A DNA stretch of 64,000 nucleotides from CAJPPJ01 sp963545265 (GCA_963545265.1 CAUUHY010000001.1:83720-147719), one strand, 5' to 3'; numbered from the stretch's first letter, positions 9,036 through 17,436 are shown. Notes: generated by a model not told the origin, from the letters alone. Made by a program: numbers and translations.

Positions 9036-9064
9036 TTGCATTGATATTTAAAATATATTATTAT
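9036..9064 (+). promoter_or_regulatory. Promoter of small RNA candidate 2
   Basis: TTGCAT (9036-9041), 17-bp spacer, TATTAT (9059-9064), right after the recG stop. Confidence 0.6.
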
Positions 9065-9070
9065 TAATGT

Positions 9071-9160
9071 GCATAGTAAATACTATGCTGAGTTTATCAT
9101 GAAATTATTGATGACTCAAACCCCCTGAAGAGAGCATAGAGATATGCTCTCATTTTTTTG
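9071..9160 (+). ncRNA. Small RNA candidate 2 downstream of recG
   Basis: Predicted start near 9071. Stem 1 is GCATAGT/ACTATGC (9071-9088), stem 2 TGAGT...ACTCA (9089-9118, imperfect). Then come a single-stranded AACCCCC (9119-9125) and a terminator stem GAGAGCATA/TATGCTCTC (9130-9151) with seven T. This copies the architecture of small RNA candidate 1: two stems, AACCCC, terminator, with little sequence identity. Its 3' half is repeated at 14412-14477, suggesting it served as the attachment site of the downstream island. No ORF is present. Confidence 0.5.
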
Positions 9161-9178
9161 ACCATTTTGTAAGGGATT
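9115..9178 (+). repeat. Direct repeat, left copy (possible attL)
   Basis: Shares with 14412-14477 the block TCAAA, then CCCTGAAGAGAGCATAGA, one variable base, ATATGCTCTCATTTTTT and, after a slightly divergent linker, TAAGGGATT. The left copy is the 3' end of a seemingly complete small RNA unit; the right copy has only this 3' part. That asymmetry is typical of a site-specific element that integrated into the 3' end of an RNA gene. Confidence 0.6.
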
Positions 9179-9304
9179 GTAAGGATTTGCCAGAACTCCT
9201 TGAAGAGTCCGGAACAAGTCGGGAACGAATTTTATAAAAATAGCCCTCTAAATTCAATGGATATTACTGATTTTTTAGACAAAATTTGATATAATAATAT
9301 CATA

Positions 9305-9345
9305 GCAATTCTATATTAAATTATAGAATTTTTTCTTTTTTAATG
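9305..9345 (+). promoter_or_regulatory. Leader hairpin with T tract before the first island gene
   Basis: Downstream of a TATAAT (9290-9295) a 9-bp stem AATTCTATA/TATAGAATT (9307-9330) is followed by a run of T and C, then GGAGGT. It could end transcription before the gene, that is, act as an attenuator. Confidence 0.45.
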
Positions 9346-9355
9346 GAGGTAAAAT

Positions 9356-9775
9356 ATTAATGAAATAGTACCAGAGTTTAATAATTCTTTAGTTATTGAT
9401 TCTGCAGACATTGTAGGAGATTATTTAGAATTAGGAATTGATAGTATTTTAGAAAATGATAACTTAAAAGAAATTCCGATTGTTAAAATATTTTTAAGCG
9501 TAGGAAAAATTACAAAGAATATAAGAGAGAGGAATCTAATAAAAAATCTTATTATATTTCTAAATGAACTAAACAGTGGAAATGTAGATAAAGAAAAACT
9601 TCAAAATCATAAACAACAATTGAATCAAAATCCTAAAAAAGCAGAAAAAGAATTAGGAAGAATTTTGATAATTTTAGAATAAACAATCGAAAATATAAAG
9701 TCTTCAATATTAGGTAAACTATATAAATCGTACATAATTCAAGAAATAGAATGGGATTTATTTATTGAATTTTAA
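9356..9775 (+). pseudogene. Broken small island gene, unknown family
   Basis: A reading frame of about 140 codons behind a good GGAGGT, but its only in-frame start is ATT (9356) because the ATG at 9360 is out of frame and stops after two codons. It is cut by an in-frame TAA at 9680-9682 and then continues with clear coding sense (IENIKSSILGKLYKSYI) to a TAA at 9773. The part before the stop has ELGIDSILENDNLKEIPIVK, then a helix 'KITKNIRERNLIKNLIIFLN'. This looks like a family of small helical proteins common in Firmicute accessory DNA ('lKeiPiik...gk.ikdr.flkKl..FL'). I know no function for them. One frameshift near the start plus one nonsense codon make it non-functional as it stands. Confidence 0.65.
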
Positions 9776-10229
9776 TGAAGTAGAAGCTAAGGGTTTTTAT
9801 AAGGCAATTCAAAGAATAAAAAATCAGTATGATGGTGATGCATCTAATATTTGGAATGGTTGCACAAGTAGTGCAACAGTTGTATATAGATTTTTAGAAT
9901 TTGAAGGAATGGGAATCAAAATAGCTACAATGAATGCTAATATTTTAGTAAGACAATTTAAAATAGAATTTAGTGATTATTATTCAATAGATATTTCTTC
10001 TGATATTCATGTTAGAAGAATTTTAAAAAGGTTATGATATCTTAATGAAAATCTTACTATAGATAAAGTGATATATAAGGCGAGAAAAATTAATCCTGAA
10101 TTTCCAGGCTTAATAGATCATTCATGTTGGGAAATTGGAAGAACTTATTGTCATGAAACTAATCCGAAGTGTAATGAATGTCCACTCAATTGTGAATGTG
10201 ATAGTTACAAAAAGCATAAAACTACATAG
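9765..10229 (+). pseudogene. Truncated and nonsense-mutated Nth-like HhH-GPD DNA glycosylase
   Basis: The frame from 9765 to an in-frame TGA at 10035 continues without a shift to TAG at 10227. The reconstructed product carries hallmarks of the endonuclease III superfamily: SIDISSDIHVRRILKRL matches the conserved '.vDtHV.Rv..RLG' element, with the TGA replacing the glycine, and a four-cysteine [4Fe-4S] loop follows (C-x6-C-x2-C-x5-C pattern in GRTYCHETNPKCNECPLNCE). The N-terminal portion of the glycosylase fold (about 100 residues) is missing, because the frame is fused directly behind the preceding pseudogene. So this is a relic of a base-excision or defence-associated glycosylase that lost its start and acquired a stop. 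Confidence 0.75.
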
Positions 10230-10249
10230 TAATTTAATTTAAAAAATGG

Positions 10250-10308
10250 TATAATTAATTATAGAATAGAGCAAAAATTCATTTTTAAGATGGATTATGC
10301 TCTTTTTT
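10250..10308 (+). promoter_or_regulatory. Promoter and leader terminator before the two-gene membrane system
   Basis: TATAAT at 10250-10255 is followed by a stem AGAGCA (10268-10273) / TGCTCT (10298-10303) with six T, and only then by GGAGGA and the ATG at 10324. As in the 9305-9345 leader, the terminator-like hairpin sits between promoter and ribosome site, which suggests attenuation. Confidence 0.45.
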
Positions 10309-10323
10309 GATTGGAGGAATAAA

Positions 10324-12765
10324 ATGAAGGCAAAAAATATATATAATAACTATAAAGCAGAAAAACATTTTAAATGGTTATCACTAAAAGAAAAAGTAAT
10401 GGTAATGATTGAAAGAGTTATATTGAAATTAAAAAACACATATAAATTTTTAAAAATTGAAAAAATAATATCTAACATTTACTTTAAAAAAACATTTTTT
10501 GTTGTATGTGGATTAATTTTATGTAATATCGTTGGTGAAAAATTATATTATGTTCTATGTCGATATAGTGTATTTGATAATATAAGAACAATTATAACTT
10601 TTAATCAAAATAATTATTTTCAATTTTTAATAGCCAGTTTAGGAATAGGTGGTTTTTTAACAGCATTATTTTTTTCAAATTTATCAGGAATTCAATCTTC
10701 TAAATATTCTAATTTAGATTCAGAATTGTCATCTGCTATATTAAATGAATATATGAATAAAACATATTTTGATTCTATTGTTAATTATTTAATTATTATT
10801 GTAATACAAATACTAATGTATGTATTAGAATTTATTCCAGGAATATTCTTATCAATTTTAACATTTATTCTAACAATTAGAATTGTAATAATATTTATTG
10901 CGCTGTCTAAAAGATTATTTCAATTTACCAATATTAACTTTATAACATATGATGTTTTTCAAGAAATTGCATATTATTTTGATAAATTAAAACTTGCAGC
11001 CAAACACTCAAAAAGTGATAGTATAATGAAATCATATTATAATATAATTACTAACAAAGTGTCTTTATTAAAAACATTATTTCAGTCTTTTATTGAACAA
11101 AATGATTCGAAAGGAGTAGTAGATTTTAATAAACATATTTTAGTTATATTATCAAAATATACAAAAGATAAAAATTTAATTCCTTATAATTCTCAATGGT
11201 ATGAAGATAAGCTAAAAGATAAAAATTGGTTTACGTCGGATTTTTTTGAAATTAATTTAGGTTTAAACACAGGAACGTCTTTAAATCAATCGTTTGAAAA
11301 AGATATTAATTTTTTTGAAAATAACTTAATGACTTTATTTTTAGAATCACTTAAATATTGTATAAAAAACAATAAAAAAGAGGAGGCATATTCGTTATTA
11401 AATTTTTACCATTCTTTATATAATGATTTAGTATTAAATGGGGATTATTCATATTGGTATGATCAAAATAAAAAAATTATGCAAGCATTTTTAGATAACA
11501 TAGAGTGTTTTAATGATGATGGAGATTATTCAATTGGTTTATTTGATTTGTTAGGTTTAATATTTGTAGATTATATATTAGGTAATGCTAAATATATTGA
11601 AAGTACTTCTAAAACTGTAGAGAAATATACTAAAGATTATCAAATGTATAAAAAAAATATAGAAAGCAATAATATCGTTTTTAATTGTAAAAGAAGCAAT
11701 GATTTATTAGAAAGATTAGAATTAGAGCATAATATAGAAGGTAAAATTATTACTACAAATAAATATATACAAGAGTATGCTAACTGGGAATTTAATAAAT
11801 ATATTTATAACTATTTAAAAATAATCACTGAAATAATTCCTAAATTACAACAATTTTCAAACTCATTCAAAGATAATAATAAAATAGGAACTTGTCTGGT
11901 ATTGTCTAGAATAATAGAAATAAGAAATAAAATTATAGATAATATTCAAGAATTAGAACCTTTAATTAATACAATTGAAAATACTAATGTAAATTTTAAA
12001 ATTGATAAAATTGATATTGAACAATTTTTAATAGAAATAAACAAATCATATATAGATTCTATGGCATTTTATTCTGATGTTGTATGTAGCTTGGTTTCAG
12101 AAGAAGATAATTATAAAAAATGTAAAGTTGATTTTTTAGGTGAAGTATATTACAACATATCGCAAGAAGTTTTTAATTCAATTATTGCTGAAAATTTTGA
12201 AAACTTTCAGGAGCTTTATAAAAAATTTGTTATAACTTGTTTTGTTAGTGATAAAATGATTTCCAAAATAGTAAATTCTGAATCTAATGTTCGATATAAA
12301 GCTGCAAAATATACAATGGCAATGATTAATTATATGAGAATAAGTGGTTATGCTATTTATTATGCACATTTAGTGAAGGATTTTAAATGGAAAAATTTGG
12401 TTAAAGAAACTTTTGATTCACTCTTAAAAACAATAATAGATAAAAAAATGTTTTTAGAAAGGATCTCGAATATTGTTGATTGTAAAAGTAGAGTATTTTT
12501 TCCAGAAATCGACAAAATTGATTTTGAAAGACTATTTTCTAAATTTGTGGAAAACAGTAATTATATAAAATACAAATATATCGAACCGTTTTTAAATAAG
12601 GTAGTGGATAGTGATGATGAGCTGATAGCAAATTTCTCTTTTTATGAAAATAGTTATCATTATGATTTTTATGAAATTTTTGTAGAATACTGCATAAATC
12701 CTAAATTAGATAAATCAAAAAAAATTAATATAAGATTTATAAAAGAGCAAAGGGGGAGAAAATAA
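10324..12765 (+). CDS. Large four-helix membrane protein with long soluble domain, unknown; first gene of island pair
   Basis: 813 residues from the ATG at 10324, chosen because GGAGGA lies seven bases upstream; the in-frame ATG at 10297 falls within the leader hairpin. Hydrophobic segments: about 50-75 (FFVVCGLILCNIVGEKLYYV), 95-115 (FQFLIASLGIGGFLTALFFS), and a long pair around 150-190 (YLIIIVIQILMYVLEFIPGI then SILTFILTIRIVIIFIAL). The remaining 600 residues are soluble, helix-rich and Lys/Asn/Tyr-rich without any motif I recognise. The membrane arrangement, with ...LSGIQSSKYS between helices 2 and 3, is only loosely reminiscent of DUF2254-like proteins. The next gene starts on the base after the stop. 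It is a candidate membrane effector or sensor; function unknown. Confidence 0.8.
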   Translation: MKAKNIYNNYKAEKHFKWLSLKEKVMVMIERVILKLKNTYKFLKIEKIISNIYFKKTFFVVCGLILCNIVGEKLYYVLCRYSVFDNIRTIITFNQNNYFQFLIASLGIGGFLTALFFSNLSGIQSSKYSNLDSELSSAILNEYMNKTYFDSIVNYLIIIVIQILMYVLEFIPGIFLSILTFILTIRIVIIFIALSKRLFQFTNINFITYDVFQEIAYYFDKLKLAAKHSKSDSIMKSYYNIITNKVSLLKTLFQSFIEQNDSKGVVDFNKHILVILSKYTKDKNLIPYNSQWYEDKLKDKNWFTSDFFEINLGLNTGTSLNQSFEKDINFFENNLMTLFLESLKYCIKNNKKEEAYSLLNFYHSLYNDLVLNGDYSYWYDQNKKIMQAFLDNIECFNDDGDYSIGLFDLLGLIFVDYILGNAKYIESTSKTVEKYTKDYQMYKKNIESNNIVFNCKRSNDLLERLELEHNIEGKIITTNKYIQEYANWEFNKYIYNYLKIITEIIPKLQQFSNSFKDNNKIGTCLVLSRIIEIRNKIIDNIQELEPLINTIENTNVNFKIDKIDIEQFLIEINKSYIDSMAFYSDVVCSLVSEEDNYKKCKVDFLGEVYYNISQEVFNSIIAENFENFQELYKKFVITCFVSDKMISKIVNSESNVRYKAAKYTMAMINYMRISGYAIYYAHLVKDFKWKNLVKETFDSLLKTIIDKKMFLERISNIVDCKSRVFFPEIDKIDFERLFSKFVENSNYIKYKYIEPFLNKVVDSDDELIANFSFYENSYHYDFYEIFVEYCINPKLDKSKKINIRFIKEQRGRK

Positions 12766-13503
12766 ATGTTGAATACAGAATTGATGGTGGTAATTAGAGA
12801 TTTCTGTGAACATGCTTTGCTTTCATTAAATAGAGATTATAGAAATTACTTAACAATTGACAATAAAAAAAATAGCAAGATTTTAAAATTGATTGATCTA
12901 GACCGTTTAGATAATATAATTATAGATATTATGGAAGAAATGCTTTTAAAAGGTAATATTTATATATATTTTTACAAATCTAATAAGAAAATATATATAA
13001 GGACTACACCTTATGAAAAAGAAAAGGAAATATTAAAAAAGAAAATAATATTTCCGTCATTTATAATGAATAATCTAACAAGAAAAATAATGATTTATAA
13101 ATTGAAAAATATAGATAGTACAAAAATTCTTGGAAAAAATGTTAGTGATGTGAATTATGCTAGAAATTTTGTATATATGAGTAAATTAGCAAACAACGAG
13201 GTTCTAAAAATAACAAAAGGTATTCATTACAATAGTAGTAACGCTGAAATTTATAGTGATATATATCATCTTTATAGTGTTATAAGAATGAAAAGAAATC
13301 AATTGAAATTTGTGAATTATATTATTAATTTTTTAAATGAAAATTTGAATGAATTACTTGAATTAAAGAACAAAGAAAAAATAATATTTGTTGGAATAAA
13401 TGATGAAACCTTAAATAACTTAGAAGAAAAGTTGTTAAATAGTAGCGATAGTTTATTAAATATTTCAAACCATTTATTCAATAATATAAATTTTGAAAAT
13501 TAA
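12766..13503 (+). CDS. Unknown soluble partner of the large membrane protein
   Basis: 245 residues, beginning on the base right after the previous stop, with GGGGAGA as ribosome site, so the two are surely co-expressed. It begins with a helical region (MVVIRDFCEHALLSLNRDY), then a basic beta-rich part about 65-115 (GNIYIYFYKSNKKIYIRTTP and IIFPSFIMNNLTRKIMIYKL), and ends with helices containing many Asn and Leu (FLNENLNELLELKNKEK). No signal peptide, membrane helix, zinc ligands or nucleotide motif can be seen. Genes with this profile in defence islands are often specificity or regulatory subunits, but that is inference from context. Confidence 0.75.
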   Translation: MLNTELMVVIRDFCEHALLSLNRDYRNYLTIDNKKNSKILKLIDLDRLDNIIIDIMEEMLLKGNIYIYFYKSNKKIYIRTTPYEKEKEILKKKIIFPSFIMNNLTRKIMIYKLKNIDSTKILGKNVSDVNYARNFVYMSKLANNEVLKITKGIHYNSSNAEIYSDIYHLYSVIRMKRNQLKFVNYIINFLNENLNELLELKNKEKIIFVGINDETLNNLEEKLLNSSDSLLNISNHLFNNINFEN

Positions 13504-13533
13504 AATGTTGATATAGAAAGTGGGTTTATATTC

Positions 13534-14275
13534 ATGTATAAAAAGATAGAAGAACTTTATAAAAAACATAGTCCATATAATTTAGTGAGAAAAGAATGTT
13601 TATAATTTAATCGATTGGTGTAGCTATATCATTAGTGTTTAATTTTTATAACAATTATGTTTTAATGATTATTACAATGTTAATTATGTTATTTTTAATA
13701 ATAAAAAGATGTGAAAAAATATTAAAAACAAAATTACATATAAGTTTAAACACTAAAAATAAAAATGAAAAAAATTAAAAGATATAATTAATGATAAAGA
13801 AAAAGAGTTGTTTAAAAAAATATGCACAAAAAGAAAAATTATATAATGAAAAATCTATTCTTTGTATTTTAGAATATTATTTGAGAATAAAATAACAAGT
13901 AGTGAGATATTGACAATCTTATCTATAATTCTGCCTATTCCATTATCTTTTATAAAAGATGGAGAATTTGATATAAAGGATTTAACGACAGCAATACCTT
14001 ATTTAATTTTTTTTGCAATAGTGATTTTTACATGTTATTTTGCATTTAGAAATTTTATAGAAATTAAAAAAATGTTTAAAGGTGAAGATGGAATGATAGA
14101 AAGACTTAAAGAAATATTTAGTGAATTATATATTGAATGTGTTAATGATGAAAAACAAACTAAGGTAATTGCAAAAAAGAAAGTTAAAAAAACCAAAAAG
14201 GAACATCTTGAAGGGCGTCAAAACTCCAAAAACAAATTGAAAATCCTTAATATATTTAGCTTTCGGGAATGAATT
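13534..14275 (+). pseudogene. Decayed third membrane gene of the island
   Basis: An ATG at 13534 opens MYKKIEELYKKHSPYNLVRK but meets a TAA at 13603. Coding sense resumes in another frame with two likely membrane helices (GVAISLVFNFYNNYVLMIIT and MLIMLFLIIKR), shifts again around 13780-13860 (KDIINDKEKELFKK, then YAQKEKLYNEKSILCILEYY), and finally enters the frame open to 14272 with helices LTILSIILPIPLSFI and AIPYLIFFAIVIFTCYFAF and a Lys-rich tail. At least three frameshifts are needed to read it as one protein of about 230 residues. The last open stretch has only a TTG as possible start with no ribosome site. It lies in the same orientation 30 bp after the intact pair, so the system may once have had three genes. 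Confidence 0.65.
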
Positions 14276-14411
14276 GGAGTTTTGATAAATCCCTTGGGAA
14301 AAAATTGGGAACACTGGCATAGAACAAGATAGGCAAAATAGGGTATTTTGCGATAAATTTGGCAAATAACAAAACAAGAATAATGCAAAATATGCTAGAA
14401 AATTAATACAC
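14276..14411. other. Non-coding remnant before the right repeat
   Basis: No frame, ribosome site or stem of note. It contains GGGAACA-type motifs (near 14308) also seen just after the left repeat (near 9220), consistent with the end of a mobile element. No integrase can be read. Confidence 0.35.
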
Positions 14412-14477
14412 GTCAAATCTCCCTGAAGAGAGCATAGAAATATGCTCTCATTTTTTCAATCAATTTTATAAGGGATT
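14412..14477 (+). repeat. Direct repeat, right copy (possible attR) with terminator stem
   Basis: Second copy of the block at 9115-9178. The stem GAGAGCATA/TATGCTCTC and T run are kept, but the two upstream hairpins of the small RNA are absent. Confidence 0.6.
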
Positions 14478-14640
14478 CGAGGCATCAATGTTGCTAAAAT
14501 AATTTTAGATACAAAAAATTTGATTTAAGAATAGTTCGTTGAGAAAAAATGCCGAAAGTGGCGAAAATTCTCAATGAATTTTTATAGTTTAACAATAATA
14601 CGGATATTATATAAATAATCAGTATGAATGAAAAAACAAT

Positions 14641-14696
14641 ATTATTCCGATAATGGTACAAAATATATTGATATATTATTCCAGGAACGGTATAAT
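14641..14696 (+). promoter_or_regulatory. Fic promoter with twin operator-like repeats
   Basis: Two 18-bp direct repeats of the form ATTATTCC-N6-GGTA (14641-14658 and 14675-14692), 34 bp apart. The second lies between a -35 TTGATA (14669-14674) and a -10 TATAAT (14691-14696), 16-bp spacer. A protein bound there would block the polymerase, so autorepression by the helix-turn-helix part of the Fic protein is plausible. Confidence 0.6.
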
Positions 14697-14717
14697 TTGT
14701 ATATAGAGGTGATAACT

Positions 14718-15632
14718 ATGCAAATTAAAGAAGCTAGTGAAAAGTGGAATATTAGTGAAAGAAGAATAAGACAACTTATTCAAGACGGAAGAATAGAAGG
14801 TGCTAAAAAAATAGGTACAACATGGAATATCCCAGATGATACTAATAAGCCAATCGATAAAAGAGTAAAAGATGAAATTGAATTTAAAATAAATCTACCA
14901 GAAGATTATTTTAAAGAAGTTGATGAAAAGCTTGATAAATTAAATAGTAAAAGGCCATTATCTAAAGAAGCAACAGAGTCTTTACAAAATGCAATTAATC
15001 TTGAATGGACATATAATAGTAATGGTATTGAAGGTAATACATTAACATTAAAAGAAACAAAAGTAGTATTAGAAGGTATTACTATAGGTGGTAAGTCTGT
15101 AAGAGAACACTTAGAAGCTATAAACCATGAAAATGCTATTGAGTATCTAAAAGAATTAATAGGTGCTAAAAGTGAAATATCTGAGTGGAATATTAAAGGA
15201 TTACATCAATTGGTTTTAAAAGGTATTGATGATGAAAATGCCGGAAGATATAGAAATTATGATGTAATTATTAGTGGTGCACAACATAGCCCATCACAAT
15301 ATATAAAGGTTCCAGAATTAATGGAAAAATTAATAATGAATTATTATGAATGGGACAAATATCATCCAATAGTAAGATCAGCATTATTACATGGAGAATT
15401 AGTTAAAATTCATCCATTTGTTGATGGAAATGGTAGAACATCTAGATTAATAATGAATATGGAGCTAATGAGAAGTGGATATGTACCAGTCATTATTAAA
15501 AAAGATAATAGATTAAAATATTATGAAACACTTGATAAGGCGCATACAATTGGAGATTATACCGATTTTGTTAAATTAGTAACAGAAGCAGAAAATGAAA
15601 TACTAGATAGATATTTATCAGTAGTTGAATAG
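14718..15632 (+). CDS. Fic-family protein with N-terminal helix-turn-helix
   Basis: 304 residues. Start set at 14718 (AGAGGTGAT upstream); the in-frame ATG at 14628 precedes the promoter. Residues 1-45 are an excisionase/MerR-like DNA-binding helix-turn-helix (IKEASEKWNISERRIRQLIQ, ending KKIGTTWNIP). The Fic core has the catalytic HPFVDGNGRTSR at 232-243, matching HxFx(D/E)GNGRxxR, so AMP transfer to a hydroxyl on a target protein is expected. An inhibitory-helix motif SNGIEGN at about 101-107 fits the (S/T)xxxE(G/N) rule for Fic proteins with a built-in brake. The next gene (a putative nuclease) starts 22 bp downstream in the same transcript. The pair may be a defence or toxin-type unit. 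Confidence 0.92.
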   Translation: MQIKEASEKWNISERRIRQLIQDGRIEGAKKIGTTWNIPDDTNKPIDKRVKDEIEFKINLPEDYFKEVDEKLDKLNSKRPLSKEATESLQNAINLEWTYNSNGIEGNTLTLKETKVVLEGITIGGKSVREHLEAINHENAIEYLKELIGAKSEISEWNIKGLHQLVLKGIDDENAGRYRNYDVIISGAQHSPSQYIKVPELMEKLIMNYYEWDKYHPIVRSALLHGELVKIHPFVDGNGRTSRLIMNMELMRSGYVPVIIKKDNRLKYYETLDKAHTIGDYTDFVKLVTEAENEILDRYLSVVE

Positions 15633-15654
15633 TTATTAAAAATTAGGAGGTTTT

Positions 15655-17436
15655 ATGAGTGGTGTCAAGGTAGAAGCAGCAGCAACAAATGCAGTTAGAA
15701 ATTTAATAAATTTATCAAATAGTATGACATCAGATGAAGTGAAAGAAGGAGACAGAGGAGTTTCATTTGATGGATTTATTCCTATATATTTAGAAAACAA
15801 AATAAAAAAAGAAAACTTTTGCAATAAAATAGATATTCAAGTTAAAGGTAGAAGCGTTGAAAATCTATCTTCAGCTGAAAAACTTAAATTTTCCATGGAT
15901 TTATCTGATATTAGGAATTATAAGAGTGTTGGGGGAACTATTATTTTTTATGTGCAAGTCAATAAAGATAGGACTCAAAATAGAATTTATATCAAACCAT
16001 TGTTACCGTATGAAATAAATCAAATACTAAAGACCAATACTAATAAAAAAATATCATTATCTTTTGAATATATAGCGAAAGATGATGCTAAAAAGCTGGA
16101 AGATATATGTTTTCAATTTAAAAGCGATAAAGATAAACAATATTCATACAAAGATGAATACAAAACAATAGAGGATTTTGAAAAAGAAAAGGGTAAGTTT
16201 ACTCTTGGTATTAATATTCCAAGTATATCTATGAATCCTATAGATTATTTGAATAAAAAAAGTTTTATTTACTTTCAACCAGAAAGATATAACAGTATTC
16301 AAATTCCATGTGGTATTGCAGAATTATCTTCTTTTACTTTTAAACGAGATATGGATATTAAAATAGGAAAAGAAACATTGAATGCTTCTGTTGAGATAAA
16401 ACAATTTCCTGATTATATAATGGTTAATATAAATGATTGTATTATTTACAATTCAAAGACTAATAAGTTTACTTTTGAATTAAATTCTAATCTTCAAAAA
16501 GCACTATATAATATAGAACTTATAAGAAAATTTATTGAATATGAAACTATAATTATAGATAATGATAAGTTATCTATTAAAAGTGGTGGCGATTACAGTA
16601 TATTAGAACATCAAATAGAAGTAATAAATAAATTAAATACAATTGTGAAAACACTTAATATTACTTCTGAACCAATCATTGATTTTAAAAATATTAAATC
16701 AATAAATAATATAGAATTAGTTTATAATAATATAATTGATAAAAAGGGGATTCCTTTCAAAAATGAATATAATGTTTTCTTATTAAAGATTAATATTTTT
16801 AATATAATAATTTCGTTCTCTGTACAAAGAAGAGAAGATAAAACTTATGATTTATATAATTTATATGATTTATTTATTGATAAAAAAGATTTATTTAGTT
16901 ATATTAATAAACAAAATGAGCGTATAACTATATATCCTAATTTTTCTGTATTGAATAAAATTTCAAAACTTGATGTATCTCATTTGTTAGCTGATAATAT
17001 TGTTGATAAATTAGATACTTTAGATATATCAGAAGATAAAATTTTAGGCAATGCAGATATAGAAGAAAACTTAACATGGTTTATTTTAGATAGTTTAGAA
17101 TATTATGATAATAATTGTAAGGAAATTCACTCTGATTTATTGCTTAATTTTTTAGAAAATGTTTCTAAGTCTTTATTAGAAACTAAAAATAAAACATGTA
17201 AACAAATTTATTACATAAACTATTGTCAGGTATTAAAAAGATTAAATAAGCTAAGTAAAAATGAGTTAAAACAACTTTTATCCATAAAAGATAAAACAAA
17301 GGATAACATGGCAAAGGCTTGTGTAAGTATTCTATTAGAAGATAAAAATGGATTTGATGTTTATTATGAAAAACTTAATTATGAACAACAGGAATTGTTA
17401 AAATCTTATCCAATATTTAATTTGCTAAAAAAATAA
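15655..17436 (+). CDS. DUF4365-like putative nuclease fused to a long unknown domain
   Basis: 593 residues, GGAGG eight bases before the ATG. The N-terminus has the layout of DUF4365-type PD-(D/E)xK proteins: a helix with VKVEAAATNAVRNLINLSN, then GDRGVSFDGFIPIYLEN (acidic residue after the glycine-rich turn) and a strand IDIQVKGRS supplying the Gln-x-Lys of the nuclease core, followed by IIFYVQVNK. This would make it a metal-dependent DNA or RNA nuclease. Residues about 150-593 are unrecognised, probably beta-rich in the middle and helical at the end. It forms a unit with the Fic gene upstream and is closed by a strong hairpin at 17477. Nuclease call moderate. Confidence 0.65.
   Translation: MSGVKVEAAATNAVRNLINLSNSMTSDEVKEGDRGVSFDGFIPIYLENKIKKENFCNKIDIQVKGRSVENLSSAEKLKFSMDLSDIRNYKSVGGTIIFYVQVNKDRTQNRIYIKPLLPYEINQILKTNTNKKISLSFEYIAKDDAKKLEDICFQFKSDKDKQYSYKDEYKTIEDFEKEKGKFTLGINIPSISMNPIDYLNKKSFIYFQPERYNSIQIPCGIAELSSFTFKRDMDIKIGKETLNASVEIKQFPDYIMVNINDCIIYNSKTNKFTFELNSNLQKALYNIELIRKFIEYETIIIDNDKLSIKSGGDYSILEHQIEVINKLNTIVKTLNITSEPIIDFKNIKSINNIELVYNNIIDKKGIPFKNEYNVFLLKINIFNIIISFSVQRREDKTYDLYNLYDLFIDKKDLFSYINKQNERITIYPNFSVLNKISKLDVSHLLADNIVDKLDTLDISEDKILGNADIEENLTWFILDSLEYYDNNCKEIHSDLLLNFLENVSKSLLETKNKTCKQIYYINYCQVLKRLNKLSKNELKQLLSIKDKTKDNMAKACVSILLEDKNGFDVYYEKLNYEQQELLKSYPIFNLLKK

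Noticed and set aside
12178..12369. Open frame on the minus strand inside the large membrane gene
   Set aside because: No ribosome site; lies fully in a well-supported gene and has the odd composition of an antisense shadow. The same holds for the other antisense frames at 4250, 5113, 6534, 15636, 19228, 19356, 20451, 25146, 27869, 31107, 56088 and 58824.
13862..14272. Separate 136-residue gene with TTG start
   Set aside because: No ribosome site at the TTG; the upstream frames carry the missing first part, so it is the tail of a decayed gene.
14276..14411. Remnant of an integrase gene before the right repeat
   Set aside because: Tempting from position and GGGAACA motifs, but no tyrosine-recombinase motif (R..H..R..Y) can be read in any frame.
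14126..14416. Minus-strand frame rich in Phe and Leu near the right repeat
   Set aside because: No start signal, opposite to coding sense of the decayed gene and running into the repeat.
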